The notes below the pieces were generated by a model that searched no databases, was not told the DNA's origin, and saw only the letters and a list, made by a program, of their open reading frames with translations. Below are positions 37,430 through 44,702 of a stretch of DNA of 64,000 nucleotides, one piece after another. Source of the DNA: Microbacterium flavescens. Lineage in GTDB: Bacteria > Actinomycetota > Actinomycetes > Actinomycetales > Microbacteriaceae. The stretch is taken from assembly GCF_018588945.1 (NCBI RefSeq), contig NZ_JAFIWA010000003.1, positions 1 to 64,000 of the forward strand, written 5' to 3'. The position numbers and the translations under genes are program-made. Positions within the stretch are counted from its first letter, which is position 1, and each line of letters begins with the position of its first letter.

Positions 37430-37847
37430 CGACCACCCGCGGCTCTGGGGGCGGGTGCTCTTCGCGCTCATCTGGATCGCGGGAGTGCTCGGCGCGCTCC
37501 TGCTGCTGTGGTGGGGCATCTACCGCCTGCGGCCGGTCGAGCTGCAGCCTCAGGTGTGCGTGATCGACGACGGCATGATGCTGATGATCGGCGCGCTCGC
37601 GCTGGCCATGGTGGCGGCGATCGGCTGGCTGATCATGGGCTCGGGCGTGTGGTGCGCGGTGGTCGCGGCGCCCGGCTATGTCACGACGGCGCTCGTGCTC
37701 GCGTTCCCGTGCTCGTTCCTGCCGCAGCTCGTGCTGCCGTTCCTGTCTATGGTCGCGGTCGGGTCGGTGGTGCCGATCGTGTGGCTCTACTTCGCCGGCA
37801 GCGGCGGTCCGGCCACCGGCTCCGGCCGGGTCGGCGGCGGTGAGTAG
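37404..37847 (+). CDS. Hypothetical four-helix membrane protein
   Basis: This 147-residue protein has four hydrophobic segments, beginning LFALIWIAGVLGALLLLWWG and MMLMIGALALAMVAAIGWLI. The N-terminus is polar. It starts inside the preceding SRPBCC gene. I do not recognise a family. Confidence 0.65.
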   Translation: MAESPRSGSDHPRLWGRVLFALIWIAGVLGALLLLWWGIYRLRPVELQPQVCVIDDGMMLMIGALALAMVAAIGWLIMGSGVWCAVVAAPGYVTTALVLAFPCSFLPQLVLPFLSMVAVGSVVPIVWLYFAGSGGPATGSGRVGGGE

Positions 37848-37850
37848 CCT
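37845..37850 (+). promoter_or_regulatory. -10 box of a leaderless start
   Basis: TAGCCT is 6 nt before the ATG at 37857. It overlaps the stop region of the preceding gene. Confidence 0.45.
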
Positions 37851-37856
37851 CAGGGG

Positions 37857-38156
37857 ATGATCATCGAGTTCGAAGGCGAGATCTTCCGCTGGGACGCCCG
37901 CGACGACTCGGCCTGGTTCTTCGCGGCCGTGCCTCCTGAGTTGAGCGAAGACATCCGCGAGATTCCGCGGCCGTACCGCGGGTTCGGGTCGGTGCGCGTG
38001 CGCGCGCGGGTGGGCGGGTCGGAGTGGTCGACGTCGATCTTCCCGTCGTCGCAGAGCGGCTCGTACGTGCTCCCGCTGAAGAAGGCGGTGCGGGATGCCG
38101 AGGGCTTGGTCGACGGCGGTCCGGTGCTCGTGCGGCTCGAGGTGCTGGACGGATAG
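37857..38156 (+). CDS. DUF1905 domain protein
   Basis: This 99-residue soluble protein has the DUF1905 pattern FEGEIFRWDARDDSAWFFAA, followed by RGFGSVRVRARVGGSEWSTS and SYVLPLKKAVRDAEGL. The family is a small beta-barrel of unknown function, sometimes fused to other small domains. It ends 11 nt before a dispersed repeat pair. Confidence 0.85.
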   Translation: MIIEFEGEIFRWDARDDSAWFFAAVPPELSEDIREIPRPYRGFGSVRVRARVGGSEWSTSIFPSSQSGSYVLPLKKAVRDAEGLVDGGPVLVRLEVLDG

Positions 38157-38166
38157 TCCGGACGGG

Positions 38167-38274
38167 GACGCGTTTCGTCTCGTCGCTTCGCTCCTCGCTC
38201 AACGGCCCGGGGTGGTGGTTTCGGGTTCCGTGCCCCTCGCGGGTCGTTGAGCGAGCGAAGCGAGACGAAACGCG
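38167..38274. repeat. Inverted pair of the dispersed repeat element (copies 2 and 3)
   Basis: Copy 2 (38167-38208) begins GACGCGTTTCGTCTCG, has a small internal insertion and ends CTCAACGGCCC. Copy 3 (38241-38274) is in the opposite orientation, GGGTCGTTGAGCGAGCGAAG then CGAGACGAAACGCG. The two could fold into a long hairpin in RNA or ssDNA, with about 32 nt between them. They occupy much of the 470-nt gap between the DUF1905 gene and the pilus operon. Confidence 0.8.
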
Positions 38275-38334
38275 GCGACCCCGCGTTCGAGGGTTTCTCC
38301 GCGCAAACCTGAGGGAAGTCAATGGGCATCATCG

Positions 38335-38404
38335 GTTCCTGAGGCGTTCCTGAGCCGACGCTGAGGCATCGCGCGTTGACAAGCGGTGACTGCTATCCCA
38401 TGCT
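38335..38404 (+). promoter_or_regulatory. Direct-repeat operator and promoter region of pilus operon 1
   Basis: Three tandem 11-bp units lie at 38335-38367: GTTCCTGAGGC, GTTCCTGAGCC and GACGCTGAGGC. A consensus -35 TTGACA follows at 38376-38381, with a weak -10 CATGCT 17 nt later (38399-38404). Eleven-bp direct repeats just upstream of a -35 box are the usual site layout for OmpR/PhoB-type response regulators. A transcript from here would have a leader of about 220 nt before pilA. Confidence 0.5.
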
Positions 38405-38626
38405 TCTGGGTGGGAGGGGATTCACGCATACCTGTGCGTGCGTTCCAGACCCGGCTCTGATGAAGTGCTGGGACGCAAAACTGGGGTTTTAGAATCTGGG
38501 GTTTTCATTCGGCCACGCTGCCGCGTGGTTTCGCCATGCCGCTTGCCGGCACGGCGGACATCCGTGCTTTGTCGCGCGGTTCATCAGGGCTGTCTTCAAT
38601 CACCATTCACAGGGGAGACAGCGCAC

Positions 38627-39412
38627 ATGCGTGCATCAATCAAGAACTACATGGACGCGCTCGAGAAGCAGCGCATCGAGCGGGGCGAAGACGGCGGGTT
38701 CTCGCTGATCGAGCTCATCATCGTCGTCGTGATCCTCGGCATTCTGGCCGCGATCGCAATCCCGATCTTCATGAACATCTCGGCCACTGCTCAGACGAAC
38801 TCGCTGAAGGCGATCGCGGCGAACGGCGCGACCCAGGTCGCGGCGGCCGTGGCGGGAAATAGCGCCACAGCGCCCGTTCAGGGCGCGACGCTCGCGAACC
38901 TGTCCAAGGACAACGTGACCGTCACCGTGACCAAGCTCACGGCCAAAGACATCGACACCATCTGCGTTTCTGCCGCCAAGGGAACGGAGACCGTCACGTC
39001 CGGCCCGGCCGTCACATACCTGGGGAGGAGCGAGAACGTGGTGAAGAACGAGCAAGGATTCAGCATCGTCGAGGTGCTGATCGCAATGTTTCTGCTGGCG
39101 ATCGTCGCAGTCGCTCTCCTTCCGGCCCTCGTTTCGGGGATCCGGCACTCGTCGGAGCAGTCGGCAATCGCAACAGCGACCCGGGAACTCAATACCCTAG
39201 TCGAGGAGGCCCGGGGCACCCCAACGTGCCCAAATCTCTCCGCGGTCGCGCTCGAGCAGAACGTGACAGACGGAGCAGGTCGAGCGATCGTCACGTCGGG
39301 CACGGTCGGCACCTGCCCTGCTGCATCGAAGACCGTGAAGCTCGCCCTTAAGGCTGTTGATACATCCGGAGCGGTTCTCGCCACAACGACAGCCATCATC
39401 TACGTGCCATGA
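38627..39412 (+). CDS. pilA: Type IV major pilin fused in frame to PilV-like minor pilin (operon 1)
   Basis: This is a continuous 261-residue frame. Residues 1-24 are a charged prepilin leader ending GG. Cleavage would be at G24|F25, then FSLIELIIVVVILGILAAIA with E29 at mature position 5. The pilin body runs to about residue 128 (CVSAAKGTETVTSGP). No stop codon follows: the frame continues into a second prepilin signal at G144|F145 (FSIVEVLIAMFLLAIVAVAL). In operon 2 the same two proteins are separate genes with a hairpin between them. The pilin part has lost its C-terminal cysteine (GPGC in copy 2), leaving a single Cys. The ATG has AGGGGAG upstream. An internal start is listed separately. 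Confidence 0.85.
   Translation: MRASIKNYMDALEKQRIERGEDGGFSLIELIIVVVILGILAAIAIPIFMNISATAQTNSLKAIAANGATQVAAAVAGNSATAPVQGATLANLSKDNVTVTVTKLTAKDIDTICVSAAKGTETVTSGPAVTYLGRSENVVKNEQGFSIVEVLIAMFLLAIVAVALLPALVSGIRHSSEQSAIATATRELNTLVEEARGTPTCPNLSAVALEQNVTDGAGRAIVTSGTVGTCPAASKTVKLALKAVDTSGAVLATTTAIIYVP
39038..39412 (+). CDS. pilV: PilV-like minor pilin, internal start within the pilA-pilV fusion (operon 1)
   Basis: GTG 39038 lies 7 nt after GGGGAGGAG (39022-39030), an excellent ribosome-binding site, and would give a 124-residue prepilin VVKNEQGFSIVEVLIAMF with the leader cut at G7|F8 and Glu at mature position 5. The product corresponds to the separate gene at 49666-50073. So the locus may make both a pilin-PilV fusion and free PilV. 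The mature body has cysteines in TPTCPNL and VGTCPAA that could pair. Confidence 0.7.
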   Translation: MVKNEQGFSIVEVLIAMFLLAIVAVALLPALVSGIRHSSEQSAIATATRELNTLVEEARGTPTCPNLSAVALEQNVTDGAGRAIVTSGTVGTCPAASKTVKLALKAVDTSGAVLATTTAIIYVP

Positions 39413-39936
39413 GCTACGACAACCCTCGCGACGACGCCGGCATCTCGCTCATCGAGCTGATCGTCTACGTGATGCTCACCAGCATCATCCTGATCGCGAC
39501 GTCCATGATCCTCATCAACTCTCTGAACACTCAGAAAGACGTCACCAGCGTGAGCGAGGCGACGAACCGCGGTCAGTCCATGGGATCGACCATCGAGCGG
39601 GCAATGCGCAACGCGCTCGACTTCGAGGTCTCCGCCGATCAGCAGGAGCTGCGCGTGCGCACGTCGCTCGGCGGCGCCCAGCAATGCCAGGCCTTCTACC
39701 TGGCTCCCGGCACCGCGCGCCTCGCGCAGTCCGCCGGCGCGCTTCCCGGTCTGCCCGCCTCATGGACGGCATGGAACGAAGGCGTCAAGAAGAACGGGGC
39801 GACCCCGTTCTTCGCACAGACGGGTCAGTCCGTCGTCTACACGTTCGACATCGAGACCGAATCCGCGCCGGTGCGATTCGCAGGAGAGGCGTCGACCCGC
39901 TCGACGCCCACGGGGGTGAGCTCGCCATGCTGGTGA
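39409..39936 (+). CDS. pilW: PilW-like minor prepilin (operon 1)
   Basis: This 175-residue prepilin has a leader of 11 residues (MSYDNPRDDAG) with cleavage G11|I12, then ISLIELIVYVMLTSIILIAT with Glu at mature position 5. The globular domain follows. The ATG overlaps the end of pilV and its stop overlaps the next gene by 10 nt. It is full length, unlike its frameshifted paralogue at 50070-50688. Confidence 0.85.
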   Translation: MSYDNPRDDAGISLIELIVYVMLTSIILIATSMILINSLNTQKDVTSVSEATNRGQSMGSTIERAMRNALDFEVSADQQELRVRTSLGGAQQCQAFYLAPGTARLAQSAGALPGLPASWTAWNEGVKKNGATPFFAQTGQSVVYTFDIETESAPVRFAGEASTRSTPTGVSSPCW

Positions 39937-41504
39937 TCGATCGACTTCTTCGCCACGCCCACCGCCGCTCCGACGACCGCGGCGCCGTGCTCATCACCGT
40001 CGTCATCGTGATGCTCGTCGGCTTCGTCGTCGCGAGCGTGGTCGCGGCATCCGTTCTCTTCACCATCCAGGCCAACGCCGAGAACCGCAGCCAGACGCAG
40101 GCGTTCGTCGCCGCGGAGTCGGGTCGCGACGTGGCGATCGCGTCGATCTCGGCCGGATGCTCGGTCACCTCGTTCTCGGGGACCGACCCCATCTTCTCCA
40201 GCACCGTGTACGTGACCGCGGGAGACCAGCCGACGTCGGCGACCGACCCCGGCGTGGGCGCCGGCTGCCCGACCGCCGCCACGCGCTACGTTGTGATCCG
40301 CTCCACGGGCACCGGCGCGGACGGCTCGACGGCGACCATCGACGCGGTCTACCCATGGCAGGTCACCTACTCGCAGCAGCCGGGCGGCGTCGTCACCTAT
40401 TTCTCGGGTGGCTTCACCGCCGGCGTGTCGCACTACACCGGCGACCTCGTGCTGCGCGACGGAAGCTGGACGTGCAACATCGACGGAATCCTCGACGGCG
40501 ACCTGTACGTGCTGCAGGGCACGACGACCTTCTCGAACAACTGCCAGGTCAACGGCGACGTCTGGTCGGACGGCAATGTCACCAGCAACAGCCAGGCCAT
40601 CAAGGTGCGCGGCGACATCACCACGAACGGCTACGTCGCCATCTCGTCGAACGGCGGCGCGCTCCTCGACGGATCGGTCACCGCCAAGGGCACCATCACG
40701 CTGAGCGACCAGGGAAGCACGCAGGCTTCGGTCACCGGCGACCTCACGAGCCGCAACTCGATCACGGTGGGCTCGCTGTGGACCGCGCCCGGCACCCGCA
40801 CGCCGAACAGCCCGACCGACCCGGTGTTCGAGCCGACCCTCGAGTGGCTGAAGGCGGCCACCAAGTGGATCGACCTCGACAACACCGGGTGGGGCACGCC
40901 CTACACGGCCACCAACGTCTGCAGCCTGCTCAACAACAACCCGACCCCGAGCATCAAGAGCCTCGTGGAGACACCGGGAAGCCGACTCGTGCTCGACTTC
41001 ACCTCGTGCGGCAACGGCGCCGTCGACATCGCGTTCGGCAACATCACGCCGCAGCGCGATGTCGTGATGATCGCGAAGCCGAGCGTGCGAATGGTCGTCA
41101 ACATCAACGGCACAGTCGGCGACGACGGCAACAACCGCCAGGTGCTGTTCATCCACTCCGACGCCACGCGAAACTACACCGGCGGCGAGCCCGTGCCCAA
41201 CTGCGGCAACGGCAACCAGAACGACAAGTTCGACATCTCGGGCGCCGTGAACGCGAACGTGCGGCTCATGATGTACTCGCCGTGCGGCATCACCGGCACG
41301 GTGACGTCGAGCTTCTCGGGTCAGTACTACACCAACGACTCGGTGCACATGCACTCGAGCGCCACGTACACCTGCAAGCCGATGTCGTGGGCGCCGTCGT
41401 TCGATCAGCTCGGCTGCAAGATCAAGGGCGAGGGCGGCGTGGCCGAGGGTTCGCTCGTGCAGCGCCTCGGCAGCCTCGTCTACCAGACGGAGCTGCAGCC
41501 GTGA
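39927..41504 (+). CDS. PilX-like pilus-associated protein with beta-solenoid domain (operon 1)
   Basis: This 525-residue protein has an N-terminal RGAVLITVVIVMLVGFVVAS hydrophobic helix of the PilX/GspK type, without the Glu5 of class III pilins, followed by AFVAAESGRDVAIASI. Residues about 150-290 are short repeated rungs (GILDGDLYVLQGTT, VNGDVWSDGNVTSN, VRGDITTNGYVAI, LDGSVTAKGTITL) that look like a right-handed beta-solenoid resembling bactofilin. The C-terminal region is rich in paired cysteines. Position and size suggest a pilus-tip or adhesin subunit; this is inference. Its TGA overlaps the pilD GTG. Confidence 0.78.
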   Translation: MLVIDRLLRHAHRRSDDRGAVLITVVIVMLVGFVVASVVAASVLFTIQANAENRSQTQAFVAAESGRDVAIASISAGCSVTSFSGTDPIFSSTVYVTAGDQPTSATDPGVGAGCPTAATRYVVIRSTGTGADGSTATIDAVYPWQVTYSQQPGGVVTYFSGGFTAGVSHYTGDLVLRDGSWTCNIDGILDGDLYVLQGTTTFSNNCQVNGDVWSDGNVTSNSQAIKVRGDITTNGYVAISSNGGALLDGSVTAKGTITLSDQGSTQASVTGDLTSRNSITVGSLWTAPGTRTPNSPTDPVFEPTLEWLKAATKWIDLDNTGWGTPYTATNVCSLLNNNPTPSIKSLVETPGSRLVLDFTSCGNGAVDIAFGNITPQRDVVMIAKPSVRMVVNINGTVGDDGNNRQVLFIHSDATRNYTGGEPVPNCGNGNQNDKFDISGAVNANVRLMMYSPCGITGTVTSSFSGQYYTNDSVHMHSSATYTCKPMSWAPSFDQLGCKIKGEGGVAEGSLVQRLGSLVYQTELQP

Positions 41505-42331
41505 CGCCCCTCGAACTGTTCCTCGTCGTCCTGGTCGGAGTCTTCGGGCTCGTGATCGGGTCATTCCTCAACGTCGTCGTCTACCGAGTTCCCGCCGGCA
41601 TCCCGCTCAGCCGCGAGAGCCGCTGCCCGCAGTGCGACAGTGCGATCAAGCCGTGGCACAACGTGCCCGTCGCCGGGTGGCTCGCGCTGCGCGGGCGCTG
41701 CGCGGCCTGCGGCGAGTCGATCCCGGCGCGCTACCCGCTCGTCGAGGCGTTCACCGGGATCGCGTTCGCCGTGATCGCGTGGGCGTTCCTGGCGACGACG
41801 GCTGCGGCATCCGTCCGCGAATCCTGGGCGCTGGGGCTCGTGATCGTCGCCTTCCTCTATTTCGTCGCGATCAGTATCGCGCTGACGCTCATCGACCTCG
41901 AGACGCATCGCCTGCCCGACGTGATCGTGCTGCCCAGCTACGTCGTCGGGCTCGTGCTCTTCGCCGGCGCCGCGTGGCTGAGCGGCGAGTGGGACGCGCT
42001 GCTGCGCGGCGGCGTCGGGATGATCGCGCTGTACGTCTTCTACTTCGTGCTGCGGCTCGTGCGGCCCGGCGGCATGGGAGGCGGCGACGTCAAGCTCGCC
42101 GGCGTCGTGGGGCTGTACCTCGGATGGGTGGGCTGGGGAGCCCTCGCCGTGGGCGCCTTCGCCGCCTTCCTGGTCGGCGGGGTGGTCGGCATCGCGCTCA
42201 TCGCCACCCGCCGCGCCGGACGCAAGACCGCCATCCCGTTCGGACCATTCATGCTCATCGGCGCCTGGACCGGCGTCTTCGCCGGCGAAGCCCTGGGGCA
42301 CGCCTACACCAGCCTGTATTCGGGCACCTAG
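41501..42331 (+). CDS. pilD: Prepilin peptidase / N-methyltransferase (operon 1)
   Basis: This 276-residue membrane enzyme cleaves the prepilin leader and N-methylates the new N-terminus. The first helix is FGLVIGSFLNVVVYRVPAGI. The zinc-binding cysteines are C42/C45 and C67/C70 (CPQC, CAAC). The A24 aspartates lie in LIDLETHRLPD and GGMGGGDVKLAGV. About eight transmembrane helices are visible. The GTG at 41501 overlaps the preceding stop. Each pilus operon has its own copy. Confidence 0.95.
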   Translation: MTPLELFLVVLVGVFGLVIGSFLNVVVYRVPAGIPLSRESRCPQCDSAIKPWHNVPVAGWLALRGRCAACGESIPARYPLVEAFTGIAFAVIAWAFLATTAAASVRESWALGLVIVAFLYFVAISIALTLIDLETHRLPDVIVLPSYVVGLVLFAGAAWLSGEWDALLRGGVGMIALYVFYFVLRLVRPGGMGGGDVKLAGVVGLYLGWVGWGALAVGAFAAFLVGGVVGIALIATRRAGRKTAIPFGPFMLIGAWTGVFAGEALGHAYTSLYSGT

Positions 42332-42346
42332 AAAGGAAGATCGTTC

Positions 42347-43363
42347 ATGGGGAAAACGATCGTCGGATTGGAACTCACCGAGGAGAGCGTCCGCGCCGCG
42401 GAGATCACGGTGTCTCGCACACCGCAGCTGATCGCCTGTGGTGAAGTGCCGCTGCCGCCCGACGCGGCCAAGGACTCCGAAGTGCTCGACGCCGGCACCA
42501 TCGCGGTCGCTCTGCGACAGCTCTGGGCGGGCGCTCGCTTCAAGAGCCGGGATGTGGTGCTCGGCGTCGCGAGCCGCCGCATCCTGGTGCGCGAGTACAC
42601 GACGCAGGCCATGCGGCCCGACCTGCTGCGCGATGCGCTGCCGTACCAGGTGCAGGACCTGCTGCCGGTGCCGGCGAGCCAGGCCGTGCTCGACTTCTTC
42701 CCGCTCTCGCAGCAGGGCGATCAGGTCAGCGGCCTGCTCGTGGCCGCCGTGTCGGAGTCGATCGAGCAGATCATCGGCACGCTCGACAAGGTCAAGCTGC
42801 GCGCGCGCAGCGTCGACCTCACGGCCTTCGGCCTCGCGCGGGCCACGGCCCGGCTGGCGGCTCCGACCGAGACGGTGGCGACGGTCTTCGTCGGCGATCA
42901 CACGACGCAGCTCGTGGTGTCGCGCGGCGGAGTGCCGCTGTTCGTGCGCATCCTGCCCCTCGACGTGCCCACGGCTGCGTCGCTGCGACAGGCGCCCGTG
43001 CCGATCGACGCGGTGGCCGAGCTGGAGTCTTCGCTGGCGCTGGTGCCGGCCACTCGGGTGCGCAACTCGCTCCGCGCCGGATCCACCGTTCCTCCGGTCG
43101 TCAACGATCTCGCGGCGCGCGTGCGCAGCACCATCGCGTTCTTCGCCGGCCGGCCCGGAGCCGCGCCGATCGACCAGGTGTTCGTGACCGGCGCCGGCGT
43201 CGCCGTGCCCGGCGTGATGCCGGCGCTCACGGCGGCCATCGACGCGCCGCTGCGCTCGGTGTCGGTCGAGGAGGTCGTCGGCGTCCGCGCCGTGCAGCCC
43301 TCCGGCGACCTGACCCTCAATCTCGTGTCGACGATCGGCATCGCTCTCGGGGAGGCCCGCTGA
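42347..43363 (+). CDS. pilM: Type IV pilus assembly protein PilM (operon 1)
   Basis: This 338-residue actin-like ATPase sits on the inner membrane face and binds the cytoplasmic tail of PilN. Visible features are IVGLELTEESVRAAEI at the N-terminus, VVLGVASRRILVREYT and the ALPYQVQDLLPVP segment characteristic of PilM. A ribosome-binding site AAGGAAG precedes the ATG by 8 nt. Its stop overlaps the pilN start by 1 nt. Confidence 0.92.
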   Translation: MGKTIVGLELTEESVRAAEITVSRTPQLIACGEVPLPPDAAKDSEVLDAGTIAVALRQLWAGARFKSRDVVLGVASRRILVREYTTQAMRPDLLRDALPYQVQDLLPVPASQAVLDFFPLSQQGDQVSGLLVAAVSESIEQIIGTLDKVKLRARSVDLTAFGLARATARLAAPTETVATVFVGDHTTQLVVSRGGVPLFVRILPLDVPTAASLRQAPVPIDAVAELESSLALVPATRVRNSLRAGSTVPPVVNDLAARVRSTIAFFAGRPGAAPIDQVFVTGAGVAVPGVMPALTAAIDAPLRSVSVEEVVGVRAVQPSGDLTLNLVSTIGIALGEAR

Positions 43364-44010
43364 TGACTGCTCTCACGCCCGCGTTCAGCGGAGTGCCACG
43401 TGTCAACCTCATGCCGCGCTCGGAGACGTTGCGCCGCGAACGCGACTCGGTGACCCGAGGCTGGATGTGGGGAGTGCTCGGCGCGATCGTCGTCGCGCTC
43501 CTGATCATCGCCGCGGCCTTCGGCCTGCGCTGGGCGGCCGAGCAGCGGCTCGCCGCCGAGCAGGCGCAGTCGAACGCGATCCTCGCCGAGCTGGCGGCGC
43601 TGGCCGATGTCAGCCAGGCGCTGGCCACGGAGCAGGAGCTCACGACCTTCCGGGCGGAGGCCATGGGCGCCGACTTCGCGTGGGCCCCCGTCATCGCCTC
43701 GGTCGCGGGCAGCCTGCCGAGCGGCGCTGCCCTGACAGGCTTCGACCTCCTGAGCGGCGGCATCCCCCAGGGCGAGGATCCTGCCGTGCAGGTCGGGCTC
43801 ACGGGCACGATCTCGGTGGGCAGCGCCGACCCGATCGACATCGTCCAGGCGGTGCGGTCGCTGCGCGGCGTGCCGGGCGTGCTGTACGCAGACGGCCAGT
43901 CGGTCACCTCGAGCAGCGTGACCGAAGGCGCCTACGCCTACCTGCTCACCGTCACCTTCGACCAGAGCATCTACTCGGGCGAGTTCGCCATCCAGGGGGA
44001 GGAAGACTGA
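43363..44010 (+). CDS. pilN: PilN-like pilus assembly protein (operon 1)
   Basis: This 215-residue bitopic membrane protein has a short cytosolic N-terminus containing the PilM-binding-type motif PRVNLMPRSE, one transmembrane helix (MWGVLGAIVVALLIIAAAFG), a short coiled coil and an extracytoplasmic ferredoxin-like domain. It aligns the inner-membrane platform with PilM and PilO. It overlaps both neighbours by 1 nt. Confidence 0.88.
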   Translation: MTALTPAFSGVPRVNLMPRSETLRRERDSVTRGWMWGVLGAIVVALLIIAAAFGLRWAAEQRLAAEQAQSNAILAELAALADVSQALATEQELTTFRAEAMGADFAWAPVIASVAGSLPSGAALTGFDLLSGGIPQGEDPAVQVGLTGTISVGSADPIDIVQAVRSLRGVPGVLYADGQSVTSSSVTEGAYAYLLTVTFDQSIYSGEFAIQGEED

Positions 44011-44702
44011 TGCCCAAGCAGCTCATCACCGTCATCGGGCTGATCGTCTCGCTCGGAGTGATCGCCCTCGGCATCGCCGTCGTGGCTCTGCCCATGTGGG
44101 TGCAGTCGCTCTCGATCGACGCCGAGACCGCGACCGTGACCGACACCAACGCGCTCTACCAGGCCCAGGTGGACGCCCTCGAGGCGGAGCAGGAGCGGCA
44201 GGGTGAGATCGAGGCCTCGGTTGCGGCCCTGCGCACCGAGATCCCGGCGACCGGCCGGTTCGACGACGTCTTCGAGGTCATCGGCCGGGCGGCAGCCGCC
44301 GCCGGCGTCACGATCGTCAGCGCCACCGCGGGCGAGTCCGCCGCTTTCGTCGTGCGGACCACCGCGATCGAGCCGGGCGCGGAGCCGGTCGCCGAGGTGG
44401 CGGCCGTCCCCGAGGACGGCGCTGACGGCACGACGGCCACCGATGACACGGCGGTCGCGACCGACGGCACGGGGGCGGACACGGGCGCCGCCGCACCGGT
44501 CGACGCGCCGCTCAGCGGCCGTCAGCAGGTCGACTTCACGATCCAGGTCACCGCGAACGACATGGCTCAGGCGACCCGGTTCCTCGACGCGCTGCGCGCG
44601 GGGCCGCGCCTGCTTGACAGCATCACCGCGACCACGACCCAGACGGGCACGGCGGTCGAGGTCCAGGTCAGCGCTCTCACGTTCGTGGACTCTGAAGGGT
44701 GA
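44010..44702 (+). CDS. pilO: PilO-like pilus assembly protein (operon 1)
   Basis: This 230-residue protein has one N-terminal transmembrane helix (LITVIGLIVSLGVIALGIAV) and a coiled coil (YQAQVDALEAEQERQGEIEA). A disordered Ala/Thr/Asp-rich linker and a C-terminal ferredoxin-like domain (VDFTIQVTANDMAQATRFLD) follow. It pairs with PilN. The position right after pilN supports the assignment. Its stop overlaps the pilT GTG. Confidence 0.85.
   Translation: MPKQLITVIGLIVSLGVIALGIAVVALPMWVQSLSIDAETATVTDTNALYQAQVDALEAEQERQGEIEASVAALRTEIPATGRFDDVFEVIGRAAAAAGVTIVSATAGESAAFVVRTTAIEPGAEPVAEVAAVPEDGADGTTATDDTAVATDGTGADTGAAAPVDAPLSGRQQVDFTIQVTANDMAQATRFLDALRAGPRLLDSITATTTQTGTAVEVQVSALTFVDSEG

Noticed and set aside
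38440..38620. A c-di-GMP-I (GEMM) riboswitch upstream of the copy-1 pilin
   Set aside because: GGGACGCAAA is present at 38470-38479, but the upstream GCAAACC partner and the second hairpin of the aptamer are not found, so the match is probably chance.
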